DNA of 64,000 bases from Archivesica marissinica (GCA_014843695.1 CM026401.1:48310405-48374404), one strand, 5' to 3'; shown: positions 34,250 through 44,544, numbered from the stretch's first letter. Notes: generated by a model not told the origin, from the letters alone. Program-made: numbers and translations.

Positions 34250-34513
34250 ATTGGGGGGGGGGGTCTTATATGCAAGTATGGGTGTTAATCACATGTGGTA
34301 TAATATCTATAATTACATTATTACTGGGAAATCCTATCAATGACCCCTATTTGGCGGAGGATATCATTTCAAGGAATTCCTTGTTCAGTCTTAATCAGAT
34401 TGGAAGTTTGATTTATAACATCTGTCCAAATATTATTTTTATTAGAATTACCTCCCTTTATGTGTAATTATTTATATATATATATTGTAAATGGTGGTTG
34501 CTAAAAATACATG
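34250..34513 (+). repeat. Inverted copy of the composite repeat at 21.97-23.05 kb
   Basis: TATGCAAGTATGGGTGTTAA, TGTGGTATAATATCTATAAT, ATTACCTCCCTTTATGTGTA and GTAAATGGTGGTTGCTAAA are the reverse complements of parts of 21975-22040 and 22990-23045. A G run lies at 34253-34263. The tandem blocks of the other copy are absent. Confidence 0.75.
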
Positions 34514-34798
34514 GACAGATATGTAGTCCAGTGGTAACACGCTGGATTGGTAATCCAGGGATCGCAGGTTTTATACCCCGTCTGACCCTAATAAAATTAA
34601 CAGTCTTTCAGATGGGACGTTAAACCGAGGTCTCGTGTCGGTGCTTTACACCGTGCACGTAAAAGAACCAAAGGAGACTCTGGAATGGGTCTCTATCTGT
34701 ATCACTGCACTATCCTCCAAAAATCTAAAAATGACTAATCTCTTCAGGAGGCGTCGTTCAAATGGGCAACAGGTAGCGACGATAAATAAACGTAAAAC
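34514..34798 (+). mobile_element. SINE-A, full length, sense
   Basis: Best sense copy: A-box GTAGTCCAGTGGTAACACGC, core CAGATGGGACGTTAAACCG, tail GGGCAACAGGTAGCGACG followed by ATAAATAAACGTAAAACAC. The B-box is mutated (GGTTTTATACC). Confidence 0.85.
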
Positions 34799-34859
34799 AC
34801 ACACTCTTAATTGACACTCATTAAGAAATTGTAGATTAATTTTATTGAATTTATTACAA

Positions 34860-34965
34860 TACAGTCAAACCTGTGTTAGTGATCCTTCCATTAAGCAGAC
34901 ACCTGTGCTAAGCAGCCACTTTCTTTGACTCCCTTGGCTGGCTGCTTAAGACAGGTTTGACTGTA
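34860..34965. mobile_element. MITE-P, Tigger/pogo-like
   Basis: A 106 bp element with TA at both ends: TACAGTCAAACCTGTG and ACAGGTTTGACTGTA, with AAGCAGCCACTTTCTTTGAC inside. TA flanks and CAGTCAAACC ends fit the Tigger/pogo branch of Tc1-mariner (inference). Confidence 0.8.
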
Positions 34966-35212
34966 TATCTAATGAGTGATAAAAACTATATAAATATAAA
35001 ACTATTGCTTTTTGTACGATACTGATGGCCAGGCTATTGTGTGTACAGTAAAATAAAATGGTTCATGAATAAAATCAATCAATACTCAATGACTATTGAT
35101 GTCATTGGGAAAAGTACCGATCAAATTATTGATCAACTCATTCACTCACGGAACCTAATGATGTCATTAACTCCTCAATCAAGGGAAGTAAGTCAGCATA
35201 GAATGTGTTCAA
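34966..35212. other. No recognisable feature
   Basis: Contains a short inverted TTGATC-rich stretch near 35115-35130; nothing else supported. Confidence 0.35.
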
Positions 35213-35407
35213 GTCATTATAGTGCAGTGGTAGCGCGTTAGCTGTAGCCCTAACGATAGTGCCCCTAGGCAAGGTAGTTAAATTCCACATTGCCACTTCT
35301 CTCCCTTGTGGCGATGGATTCCATCAGGAATGAGGTCTCGAGGGTGATTAATACAAGTTGTAAGAACTTGTTTCGCAATCAAGCTAAACTAAATTTGTAT
35401 AAACTAA
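35213..35407 (+). mobile_element. SINE-B with internal deletion
   Basis: The A-box (ATAGTGCAGTGGTAGCGCGT) is joined directly to AGCTGTAGCCCTAACGATAG, so the anticodon and B-box part is deleted; the core and tail are normal. Confidence 0.75.
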
Positions 35408-35756
35408 TTCTGGCACTGCCTCAACAAAGGGGTAATAAATCACACAATCATTACAAACCATAAAGATGCCAGCAATAAGATGCTATGCCAGCTAACAATA
35501 AAGATGCCAGCAATCAGATGCTATGCCAGCTAACATTTATACCATAGACAAGAATATATTTTGCAAACTATTCACCCTTACCTCTCAATTTTATTCTCCA
35601 CTGACCAAGAAAGGACTCCCTGGAATTGTAATGCAAATATACTGTATAATCCTGCAGCAGCATAATAATGCTCTGTTACAATCATTTATCTTTATTGCCT
35701 CCGCGGTGTAATATATATGGTGCCTATATCGTAATAGAGAGGTTGTAAGTTTAGTT
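35408..35756. other. Short direct repeats, no gene
   Basis: AAGATGCCAGCAAT(A/C)AGATG / CTATGCCAGCTAACA is duplicated at 35464-35534; otherwise AT-rich. Confidence 0.5.
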
Positions 35757-35890
35757 TATACAACTTTATTTTAGCTTGATTGTGAAACAAGTTCTTACAA
35801 CTTATATTAATCACCTCTCGAGACCTCATTCCTGATGGAATCCATCGCCACGAGGGAGAGAGAAGAGGCAATGTGGAATTTAATTTTGTG
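35757..35890 (-). mobile_element. SINE-B 3' half, truncated
   Basis: Inverted SINE-B tail and GATGGAATCCATCGCCACGA segment, ending at TGGAATTTAA where a SINE-A begins. Confidence 0.75.
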
Positions 35891-36137
35891 TATTTTACGC
35901 TTATTTATCGTCGCTACCGGTGCCCATATGAGCGACGCCTACTGAAGAGATTAGCCAGTTTAGATGCTTGGAGGGTAGTGCAATGATACAGACAGAGACC
36001 CATTCCAGAGTCTCCTCTGGTTCTTTTATGTGCACGGTGTACAGCACCGACACGAGACCTCGGTTTAACGTCCCATCTGAAAGACTATTAATTTTTTTAT
36101 TAGGGTCAGACGGGGGATCGAACCTGCGATCCATGGA
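35891..36137 (-). mobile_element. SINE-A, head truncated
   Basis: Tail and core are complete; the head stops at GAACCTGCGATCCATGG. A B-like core fragment (GTCCTTAGGCAAGGGACATA, + orientation) follows at 36185-36230. Confidence 0.75.
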
Positions 36138-36239
36138 AATTAATTTATGTTGTGAGCTTGAACCCCACAAGAACCATGGTGGTATTGTCCTTAGGCAAGG
36201 GACATAAATTCCACATTACCTTAAACCATCATTAGTTAC

Positions 36240-36722
36240 TTAACCCTTTCCCTCATAGAAACACCTCTTGACGACATTACCAATACAACATACATTGACA
36301 ATGTAGTAACCAAACCAATGTTCATAATAAAGGTCAGAATCTCATGTAGTCCCAGTAATATCTATGGAGGTGGGATAGATATGGCGACTACTTATCCACT
36401 GCATGATAGCTAAATGGCTGTCGTTTGTATGGAGATATAATAATATATTAACCTAAATCTCTATGTAGTCCCAGTAATATCTATGGAGGTGGGATAGATA
36501 TGGCGACTACTTATCCATTGCATGATCGCTAAATGGCTGTCGTTTGTATGGAGATATAATAATATATTAACCTAAATCTCTATGTAGTCCCAGTAATATC
36601 TATGGAGGTGGGATAGATATGGCAACTACTTATCCACTGCATGATGGCTAAATGGCTGTGCTGTCGTTTGTATGGAGATATAATAATATATTAACCTAAA
36701 TCTCTATGAAGGAAAGGGTTAA
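36240..36722. mobile_element. MITE-K, complete, with internal 119 bp tandem repeat
   Basis: TTAA-bounded, 483 bp. Left end TTAACCCTTTCCCTCATAGA; right end TCTCTATGAAGGAAAGGGTT + AA. A 119 bp unit starts at 36345, 36464 and 36583. The basic form at 47475-47688 has one such segment, so this copy grew by internal duplication. Confidence 0.85.
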
Positions 36723-36830
36723 TTGATTAGCTGTTGTCAAAACAAAAACAATAGAAAATATTCAACTACCGTTAGCAGAAGAATATTGTACTGTCCTATA
36801 GAATGAAATTTCACCCGACTGGAAATGCCC
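36723..36830. other. Spacer
   Basis: Nothing recognised. Confidence 0.3.
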
Positions 36831-36831
36831 G

Positions 36832-38092
36832 ATAGTTATGAGAAAGTGTCTGCATGATACAGATAGTTATGAGAAAGCATCTGCATGATACAGGTAGTTA
36901 TGATAAAGCATCTGCGTGATACAGATATATATGAGAAAGCATCTACGTGATACAGATATATATGAGAAAGCGTCTGCGTGATACAGATAGTTATGAGAAA
37001 GTGTCTGCGTGATACAGATAGTTATGAGAATGCATCTACGTGATACAGATATATATGAGAAAGCGTCTGCGTGATACAGATAGTTATGAGAAAGCGTCTG
37101 CGTGAGACAGATACTTATGAGAAAGCATCTATGTGATACAGATAGTTATGAGAAAGCGTCTGCATGATACAGATATTTCTGAGAAAGTGTCTACGTGATA
37201 CTTATGATAAAGCATCTGCGTGATACAGATAGTTATGAGAAAGTGTCTGTGTGATACAGATCGTTATGAGAAAGCGTCTGCATGATACAGATACTTATGA
37301 GATAGCGTCTACGTGATACAGATAGCTATGAGAAAGCGTCTGCGTGAGACAGATACTTATGAGAAAGCATCTATGTGATACAGATAGTTATGAGAAAGCG
37401 TCTGCATGATACAGATATTTCTGAGAAAGTGTCTACGTGATACTTATGATAAAGCATCTGCGTGATACAGATAGTTATGAGAAAGTGTCTGTGTGATACA
37501 GATCGTTATGAGAAAGCGTCTGCGTGATACAGATAGTTATGAGAAAGTGTCTGCATGATACAGATAGCTATGAGAAAGCGTCTGCATGATACAGATAGTT
37601 ATGAGAAAGCGTCTGCGTGATACAGATAGTTATGAGAAAGTGTCTGCATGATACAGATAGTTATGAGAAAGCGTCTGCGTGATACAGATAGTTATGAGAA
37701 AGTGTCTGCATGATACAGATAGCTATGAGAAAGCGTCTGCGTGATACAGATAGTTATGAGAAAGTGTCTGCATGATACAGATAGTTATGAGAATGCGTCT
37801 GCGTGATACAGATAGTTATGAGAAAGTGTCTGCATGATACAGATAGCTATGAGAAAGCGTCTGCGTGATACAGATAGTTATGAGAAAGCATCTGCGTGAT
37901 ACAGATAGTTATGAGAAAGCGTCTGCGTGATACAGATACTTATGAGAAAGCGTCTACGTGATACAGATCGTTATGAGAAAGCGTCTACGTGATACAGATA
38001 GTTATGAGAAAGCGTCTGCATGATACAGATACTTATGAGAAAGCGTCTGCGTGATACAGATAGCTATGAGAAAGCGTCTGCGTGATACAGAG
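36832..38092. repeat. 31 bp minisatellite
   Basis: About 40 copies of GATACAGATAGTTATGAGAA + AGCGTCTGCGT. A rearranged block with ATTTCTGAGAAAGTG and TGATACTTATGATAAAGCAT occurs at about 37170-37220 and again at about 37410-37460, 240 bp apart, so a block of about eight units was duplicated. Confidence 0.95.
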
Positions 38093-38340
38093 CATGAGGG
38101 TTAGCTTTTATAATGTCAAAAATAATATAAACACAGGATATTTGTTTTTGAATTTTTGAATATTACAGGTTAAAATAGAAGGTTTTGTTTAATTAATTAA
38201 GACAAAAAGAACAATTTTACGATTTCAATTGTATCGCTGATCGTCATTTTTCGCCGTTAGATTCCCGATAATATGAGCAAACAGGATAGTTTGTGAAAGC
38301 AAGGACCATAACCCTGCATGGAATGTATTCAGATATAAAG

Positions 38341-38552
38341 TTAACCCTTTCAACACCACAGACCTCTAAATAGGCTTACAAAAAGTGTAGATCCAGATGT
38401 ATCAGGATCTGAACTTTTTGCCAGTGATATTGCTATTTTTAGACAAAATTACCCATTTTGATCAATGAACTTGTCCAAATGTAATTTTCTTTTATTGGTC
38501 TAAAAATATCATGGATCAGTCCATGTCAGTTACTTGATGTTGAATGGGTTAA
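38341..38552. mobile_element. MITE-H1, hairpin loop deleted
   Basis: TTAACCCTTTCAACACCACA ... GTTGAATGGGTTAA. The central palindrome is shortened (GTGTAGATCCAGATG + TATCAGGATCTGAAC). Confidence 0.85.
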
Positions 38553-38819
38553 TTGAGATCGGCTGGCATACAAGCGGTGAAAAGCTATTATCTGCAAAAA
38601 TTGTTGAGATCACAACCCTGCAGCAAACACACACACCATCTTCAAATCAGCATGCACAGTCATGGACCAGTATTTCTTTTTTTAAGTTGATACTGTACGA
38701 GGTTACGATAGGTCATTTCAATAAATATAACGTTTCGCCATTGACCCAACTCTAGCAGTTAATTTAAAATGTCAGTGTAACTGAACAAAATGAATATGAA
38801 CAAAAAACGGAAACGGATA

Positions 38820-39172
38820 TTTTATGCTTGGCTATTTATTTATGGATATTTCATGTATGGATATTTTATGTTTGGACATTTTTGTTTGGATATTTTCATG
38901 TTTGGATATTTCATGTTTGGATATTTCATGTATGGATATTTCATGTTTGCATATTTTTGTTTGCATATTTCATGTTCGGATATTTCATGTTCAGATATTT
39001 TATGTTTGGATATTTCATGTTCGGATATTTCATGTATGGATATTTCATGTTTGGATATTTCATGTTGGATATTTTTGTTTGCATATTTCATGTTCGGATA
39101 TTTCATGTTCGGATATATCATGTATGGATATTTCATGTTCGGATATTTCCTGTTCAGATATTTTTGTATTGT
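38820..39172. repeat. 15 bp minisatellite
   Basis: About 23 copies of GGATATTTCATGTTT with C/T variants (TTCATGTTCGGATAT, TTTTTGTTTGCATAT). All three forward frames are open for about 130-146 codons because 15 is divisible by three and the unit contains no stop; not coding. Confidence 0.95.
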
Positions 39173-39286
39173 CGGATAGCAAACTTAGATCATTACTCTA
39201 TACACAGGAGCCGGTCACAAGGTTTACGAGAGACTATAATATAATGTTCTATATACAACATTAAACGTGTGACGACTAGTAATATA

Positions 39287-39395
39287 TATAGGATCTTGTG
39301 GTGATTTCATATCATACCATACTCGTTTTGAAATTCCAAAACTTGATTCATAAAACATGGTGTGAAACCATCACGACTGTAAGATCCTTTTTTAT
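39287..39395. mobile_element. Fold-back element
   Basis: AGGATCTTGTGGTGATTTCA and TGAAACCATCACGACTGTAA + GATCCT form long imperfect inverted arms around TTTTGAAATTCCAAAAC. Half of the same element recurs at about 54175-54235 (TTCATAAAATATGGTCTGAA). Confidence 0.55.
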
Positions 39396-39970
39396 CACAT
39401 TACCATAGTGCGCTCGTTTCATATAATGGTCATTCTGGACCAGAAAAGTTGTTATTGGCGATACATGTGTTGTATTTGCTCATGGATGTCGACCCGACCC
39501 TATTTACATTATTTTGTTATGTCAACAAACGTTGTCGCTTATTAGGTCAAATACTCAGAGTCTGTGTATAATATTTGGAACAAAACTATACCCTTTATTT
39601 TAGGATTTTGTTTCAATCAAAAATATTTCAGCAGAGACAGGAGGAATGGCATCATGAATTTGCATTAGCAGGGATCATTTTAGATGTGGGCGAAATAGTC
39701 GCCCTAGGGACCCTGACTTCGCCCTCTGGGGGCCCACTTTTCCCTAAAAAAAATTAATTATTTTTTGGTTTTTACGATTTTCAAACAAAATTATGTCTAG
39801 TAAGACCCATTATAAAGCACTCCTTCTATTCAAATGTTGTATTTAATGGTTGTTTACTGTGCATTTTAACCCTATTTTGCAGAAGTATATTAAAGAACAC
39901 CATTTAAGGAAGCGATCACGCGCTTTCTCACTTCTCCCAAAAATTCTGACCTTGAATGAACCCTGCTAGC
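39396..39970. other. No recognisable gene
   Basis: Mostly AT-rich. A short G/C-rich part (39688-39745, GGCGAAATAGTCGCCCTAGG, CTCTGGGGGCCCAC) has local dyad symmetry but no clear identity. Confidence 0.35.
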
Positions 39971-39974
39971 AGAG

Positions 39975-40080
39975 AAAATAACGATAAAATATGTCGTGGA
40001 ATTTGATTAGAAGTGTGTTGTAGCGGCAAAGTTATAATTTAATTCCATGACATATTTCCAGAGTTATCAGCTACAATTCT
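39975..40080 (-). mobile_element. MITE-G central fragment
   Basis: AAAATATGTCGTGGAATTTG and TTCCATGACATATTTCCAGA face each other as in other G copies; both outer ends are lost. A (GTT)5 run follows at 40091-40108. Confidence 0.5.
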
Positions 40081-40148
40081 TTTAAAGGCCCGTTGTTGTT
40101 GTTGTTGTTGGTGCGTGCCAATTTACATTGATGATTTTAACAAATGCT

Positions 40149-40396
40149 TAAACTTGATTTATTTTACAACGATTGCGAAGCAAGTTCAAACAACTTATAT
40201 CAATCACTCTCGTTGGCGCGGATGAAAGCGTAAATGTGGTCATTCGTGTGGGACGAAACTCGAGTACCAGGAGAAAACCCACCTGTCCAATCTGGCGACC
40301 ATCGTACCATCTCACATACTTTCCCGGTCTGAGGATCGAACCTGGGTCGCATTGGTGAGCAGCGAGCACGCTAAACACTGCGCTAATCGGACAGCC
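40149..40396 (-). mobile_element. SINE-C, full length
   Basis: Inverted V-type SINE: B/C tail, V-type core (GTACCAGGAGAAAACCCACC in reverse), head with AGCGCAGTGTTTAGCGTGCT on the minus strand. Confidence 0.85.
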
Positions 40397-40725
40397 ATTA
40401 GCTTGACATTTAATGGGAGTGTGTTACCAGAGGTTTTCTTTGTTTGTTTTGGGAGTTTAAAGGGTCAGCAACAACTGTCCAGCTTAGTACCGTAGCCAGA
40501 GGTAAATTTCAACTGATGCAATCTAGGGGGTCCAGGGGCATGTTCCCCCGTAAAATTATTGGGGTATAGAAGCGGTTTCCTGCGTTTTCTGATTTAATGC
40601 TTTTAGACGTATAATTATGTACTGACCATTCAGCTCTATAGCAGTCAACATTTTATACAGCAAAGGGATATTGTTTGCATTTTATTTATTTAATTTTTTC
40701 TTTTTTTTTGCTTTGGACATTTTAA
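40397..40725. other. Unassigned, with G-run dyad
   Basis: TAGGGGGTCCAGGGGCATGT + TCCCCCG at 40526-40552 is a small dyad often seen in dispersed animal repeats (from memory); nothing further supported. Confidence 0.35.
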
Positions 40726-40729
40726 ACCG

Positions 40730-40956
40730 AGGCAGCTGCCACGGTGTGGCTACGGGCTTGCAGCTATTATTGGGGGAGGAAGACCCTGGGTGCCCCTCCG
40801 AGCAGTATTTCAGGCACGGACAGGCACACGGGTAGAACCACCGACCTTCCGCAGGCCAGCTGAAAGAATCCGAGGGGCTAAATTTGAACCTGCAGCAGTG
40901 AGGGGCACAGAGATTTAAAGTAAATGACATTAACCAATCAGCCTCGGAGGCCTCGT
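40730..40956 (-). mobile_element. SINE-E copy
   Basis: The minus strand reads GAGGCCTCCGAGGCTGATTG + GTTAA (tRNA-Ser-like head), a B-box-like AGGTTCAAATTT, then AGGTCGGTGGTTCTACCC, TGCCTGAAATACTGCTC, CCCAGGGTCTTCCTCCCCCA and ATAATAGCTGCAA. It is the reference for recognising the split copy at 13.6 kb. Confidence 0.7.
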
Positions 40957-40989
40957 GCTACCAGAGTAGACCTGCTTATGAACAATAAG

Positions 40990-41229
40990 TGGAAGTCGCG
41001 ATAGCGCTGTGGTAGTGCATTCGCTTCAGGTGCAAAAGGCCCGGAGTTCGAGTCCCTGCTGGAGCCGTTACGATTGTGCCCTTAGGCAAGGCATTTAAAT
41101 TCCATATTGCCTCTTCTCTCTCTTCCTCGTGGCGCTGGATCCCATCAGGAATGAGGTCTCGAGAGTGATTAATCTATGTTGTAAAAACATGTTTCGCAAT
41201 CAAGCTAAAATAAATGCCTATAAACTAAA
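40990..41229 (+). mobile_element. SINE-B, full length
   Basis: Head, B-box GGAGTTCGAGTCC, core TGCCCTTAGGCAAGGCA and tail are all present. Confidence 0.85.
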
Positions 41230-41302
41230 CTAATTGACATGATTTACAACAATTTGTTTATCGTCATAACGTTAACTATTTCTTGCCCTTAATGTTTTTA
41301 TT

Positions 41303-41440
41303 ATTTAAGTATATTTATCGTTGCTACCGGTTGCCCATTTGAGCGATGTGCAGTTTCCCTAACAACACATTTCCTGGGCATGCTCCAAGTTGTAAGAACT
41401 TGTTTCGCAATCGAGCTAAAATAAATTTGTATAAACTAAA
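41303..41440. mobile_element. Chimera of SINE-A tail, SINE-D body and SINE-B tail
   Basis: TATTTATCGTTGCTACCGGT (A tail, inverted), then AACAACACATTTCCTGGGCA (D body, inverted), then AAGTTGTAAGAACTTGTTTC (B tail, sense). The first junction also occurs at 31.5 kb; the second looks like local recombination or template switching. Confidence 0.65.
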
Positions 41441-42000
41441 CTAACCAAAGATGATTAGCACCTATCATGCAGTTGACAAAATGTAGGCATTCTAGAAAAT
41501 AATTATTTGAAGCTGACAACTTAACATGCATCAGCAACTTATTAGAACAAATGTGGCATATTAGTTATTCACTAGATTATTTAAATCAGCATTACATCAT
41601 ATGAAATAAAAGATATTTGGAAAATTCAATTTTTACCTATGGGTAGGAATGCTGCTACATATTCTAACATTATACTTTGTATGCTTATGTTCATTTGGTA
41701 AACAGTGTTTTTTTGCGATAAAACAAACTTGAAACCAAAAGTAGGACTTTCCGAGTCGATCGGTCACGCACTTGTTTACAACCGGAACGCATTGTCCGCA
41801 CTTGTTTACATTCGGAATGCATCGTCCCCATTTGTCCCACGTTTGTCCCAAATTATTTGAGATGTTACTTGAGATGTTGATTCATACCTCTGTTAGCTAA
41901 GTCTTTTAGGGACATTTCTACATCCCCGCGAGGGGTTCGACATTAGAGGAAGATAGATAGTATTTCATGTTCAAAATATATACGTTGTTTTCTACACCCT
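41441..42000. other. Candidate upstream region, no repeat recognised
   Basis: Unique-looking sequence with a short duplication (GCACTTGTTTACA at 41769 and 41799). It lies upstream of the candidate gene start. Confidence 0.35.
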
Positions 42001-42009
42001 CTGTTGTTT

Positions 42010-42021
42010 CACGCATGCGCG
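42010..42021 (+). promoter_or_regulatory. NRF1-like site
   Basis: CACGCATGCGCG matches the palindromic NRF1 consensus (YGCGCAYGCGCR) at 11 of 12 positions, followed by CTGTGCGTG. NRF1 sites are common in CpG-rich metazoan promoters. It lies about 350 bp before the first candidate exon. Confidence 0.35.
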
Positions 42022-42366
42022 CTGTGCGTGTTTATATTTCGTGTGTTGATAAACAAATTCGCGTAGACGACGGTTTAAATTTATTGGAATTTTATCGTTT
42101 CTGAGTGACTATTTCGATTTTTGTAAACACACACGCAGTAGTATTTATATTTTACCCAAAACCTTTTAACTAGAAAAATAAAAAAAATTAATTCAATTAA
42201 AATTAAATTTTTTACTAATACATGATTGTAGTAATGTGAATTTCGTTTTTTACTCTTAATTTAAAAATTTAAAATTCATTTAATATTATATGATCTAAAC
42301 ATGGACATGCCTTTGTATATGCAGGTAAGATTAATTAAGTTGTATGCTACAATATTATAAGGCGAA

Positions 42367-42480
42367 ATGGATGTCGCTCTGATGTCTATTGTCGGCGAAG
42401 TCACGGAAAACAAAGCGACCATTTTGCCCTCTAGCGTGAGCCCTGGGTATAGTTACAAAAACAATGCCACCCAAATCCAG
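42367..42480 (+). CDS. Candidate first coding exon of an unrecognised gene
   Basis: An ATG opens 38 codons starting MDVALMSIVGEVTENKATIL and ending NNATQIQ, followed directly by a donor-like CAG|GTATTG at 42480/42481 (phase 0). Codon usage looks mixed and protein-like, unlike the array-derived frames around it. The next candidate exon (42894-43072) is in matching phase. I do not recognise the protein: no zinc finger, homeodomain, kinase or membrane segment is visible. The 5' end could be further upstream; a short ATG frame at 42301-42324 also ends at an AG|GTAAGA donor but would not read on in frame. Alternatively the whole block is non-coding. Confidence 0.35.
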
Positions 42481-42565
42481 GTATTGAGCATCATGTATAT
42501 TTATATATTTCAGAATTTTGAGATGAAAAGAAGCAAGGGATACTATCACCACTGAATGTGGTCAA

Positions 42566-42810
42566 TTTTTCATTTTTCACCGGACCGCCAGATATTCCAT
42601 TTTTCACCGGACCGCCAGATATTCCATTTTTCACCGGACCGCCAGATATTTCATTTGTCACCAGACCGTCAGATATTTCATTTTTCACCTGACCACCCGA
42701 TATTTCGATTTTCACCGGACCACCCGATATTTATTTTTCACCAGACCACCCGATATTTCATTTTTCACCGGACCACCCGATATTTCATTTTTCACCGGAC
42801 CACCCGAGTA
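42566..42810. repeat. 27 bp minisatellite in candidate intron
   Basis: About nine copies of TTTTTCACCGGACCGCCAGA + TATTCCA, with CCACCCGATATTTCA variants to the right. It sits between the two candidate exons. Confidence 0.9.
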
Positions 42811-42893
42811 AATTAGTGCCATTAAACCAGATATACATCTATGTTCAAAATTAAGCACGTCAGTTTTTACATACATAAACAGTCTCTCCAAAG

Positions 42894-43072
42894 ACATACC
42901 ACCTCTACGGAGGTAACGAACCTCAACTAGGAATGCCATCCCAGCAGAATGATCTCTCACCACCGGTGCCACAAGTTCCGGTCAATTCACCGATTCCGAT
43001 ATTCCGTCCTCCACTACCGAAGTCCCTACCACTCCAAAGGATGAAGTCATGGGCATTTAACCCTGCATGCAG
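42894..43072 (+). CDS. Candidate second coding exon of the same gene
   Basis: Acceptor-like TCTCTCCAAAG| before 42894 and donor CAG|GTACGT after 43072. In phase 0 it encodes about 59 residues, including YGGNEPQLGMPSQQND, a proline-rich stretch (PPVPQVPVNSPIPIFRPPLP) and KSWAFNPACR, ending in phase 2. Proline-rich low-complexity followed by a basic, aromatic segment suggests a regulatory or adaptor protein, but no family is recognised. No third exon could be placed before 64 kb. Phase agreement with the preceding exon is the main support. Confidence 0.35.
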
Positions 43073-43173
43073 GTACGTTTGTGTTATTCTTTACTCAAAA
43101 AATTCTTTTGGCTATTGTGAATTAACCGCAAGGTTCCCATATCCCACCCGTCACTAAGTTTGACCACATGAGT

Positions 43174-43693
43174 TACAGTCAACCCTGTGTTAGTGGTCAC
43201 CTCTACTCAGTAGCCAGTTTTCATCAGATTACCAATACAGTCAACCATGTGTTAGTGGTCACCTCTACTCAGCAGCCAGTTTTCATCAGATTACCAATAC
43301 AGTCAACCATGTGTTAGTGGTCACCTCTATTCAGCAGCCAGTTTTCATCAGATTACCAATACAGTCAACCATGTGTTAGTAGTCACCTCTACTCAGCAGC
43401 CAGTTTTCATCAGAGTATCAATACAGTCAACAATGTGTTAGTGGTCACCTGTATTAAGCAGCCAACCTGTATTAAGCAGCCAGTTTCCAGATTCCCAATA
43501 TGCTGCTATATTATACATTTGCCCTCTATTAAGCAGCCACTGTCTGTGATTCCCTTGGCTGGCTACTCAAGGCAGGTTTGACTGTATATTACTTTGCTAT
43601 ACATTAAATGTTGACCTATATTAAGCAGCCACCTGTGCTAAGCAGCCACTTTGTGATTTCCATGGCTGGCTGCTTAAGACAGGTGTGACTGTA
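43174..43693. mobile_element. MITE-P expanded by 62 bp tandem repeat
   Basis: TA-bounded ends TACAGTCAACCCTGTG and ACAGGTGTGACTGTA. The left half is duplicated about five times with a 62 bp period (CAGTCAACCATGTGTTAGTG at 43238 and 43300, and so on). The right part holds two element right ends (GGCAGGTTTGACTGTATA near 43572 and the terminal one), so two P copies may be adjacent. Confidence 0.8.
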
Positions 43694-43735
43694 ATTTCAT
43701 CAGTTTAAAATGACAAATGATGTTTCATTTTATGC

Positions 43736-43860
43736 TAACTCTTTGCATGCTGGGTAAAATAAAGGCTATAAATAGTTCAAATAATTGTAGCAGACGACAA
43801 TTCATTAATGTGTTTTTCTAATTTGTAACTGAATACTCTGCAAATATGTCAGGGTCTTTA
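43736..43860 (+). mobile_element. MITE-G, truncated
   Basis: TAACTCTTTGCATGCTGGGT ... AATAATTGTAGCAGACGACA ... ACTCTGCAAATATGTCAGG. It is useful as the single-copy reference for the 42 bp array seed. Confidence 0.75.
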
Positions 43861-43916
43861 TCACAAGGCCACGCCCCAAGGGTGTCACGCCACAATCGAT
43901 TGGCTGTATAAGTGCT

Positions 43917-44149
43917 TTTATACAAATTTATTTTAGCTCGATTGCCAAACAAGTTCTTATAACTTATATTAATCACTCTCGAGACCTCATTCCTGATGGA
44001 CTCCATCGCCACGAGGTAGAAAGAAGAGGCAATGTGGAATTTAAATGCCTTGCCTAAGGGCACAATCGTAATGGCTCCAGCGGGGCTCGAACTCCGGACC
44101 TTTCGCACCTGAAGCGAACACGCATCCACTGCGCTATCACGACTTCCAC
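43917..44149 (-). mobile_element. SINE-B with target-site duplication
   Basis: Inverted full-length copy; GTATAAGTGCT is present at 43906-43916 and 44150-44160 (11 bp). Confidence 0.9.
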
Positions 44150-44160
44150 GTATAAGTGCT

Positions 44161-44544
44161 GGTTCAGCAATGTAAAAATTGTCTTTTAAACTGTCCAATG
44201 AATAGCCAAAATTCAAGTTCAAGGTCACTCTTAGGGGTAGTGACTTACTGTAATTATACATAATTAATCCTCAAAGCAATAAATTTTAACGGTTTTTGAG
44301 AAATGATAAATGAGGGTTTTTTAAGCATAAATAATTTCTGATATTGGACTATTTTTGGCCAAAATACAAGTCCTTAGGGGGGGGAGGACTTACTGTGGGT
44401 GTAGAAGATTAGTCTTCCGATGTGTCCAGGTTTCAAACCAATAACTTGGACGATGTTTGAGAAATGATGTTTGAGAGGTTTTTTAATAATAAATAATTTC
44501 TGAAATCAGTCTATTTTTGGGCAAAGATTCAAGTTCAAGGTCAC
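44161..44544. other. No recognisable gene
   Basis: Two diverged copies of a segment (AGTTCAAGGTCACTCTT; GAGAAATGAT; TTTTTTAA...AATAAATAATTTCTGA) about 150-180 bp apart, i.e. an old tandem duplication. Nothing else. Confidence 0.45.

Noticed and set aside
34514..34590. Genuine tRNA genes (Thr-like here, Leu-like and Ser-like elsewhere)
   Set aside because: The tRNA-like sequences are followed by conserved SINE cores and tails, and T stems or acceptor stems do not pair; they are SINE heads.
38790..39264. Three overlapping forward frames of about 130-146 codons
   Set aside because: A 15 bp stop-free unit keeps all three frames open; aromatic-rich peptides are a product of the repeat.
42301..42324. 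Mini-exon MDMPLYMQ with an AG|GTAAGA donor
   Set aside because: The next plausible acceptor would give a 36 bp intron and an immediate frame conflict with the ATG at 42367.
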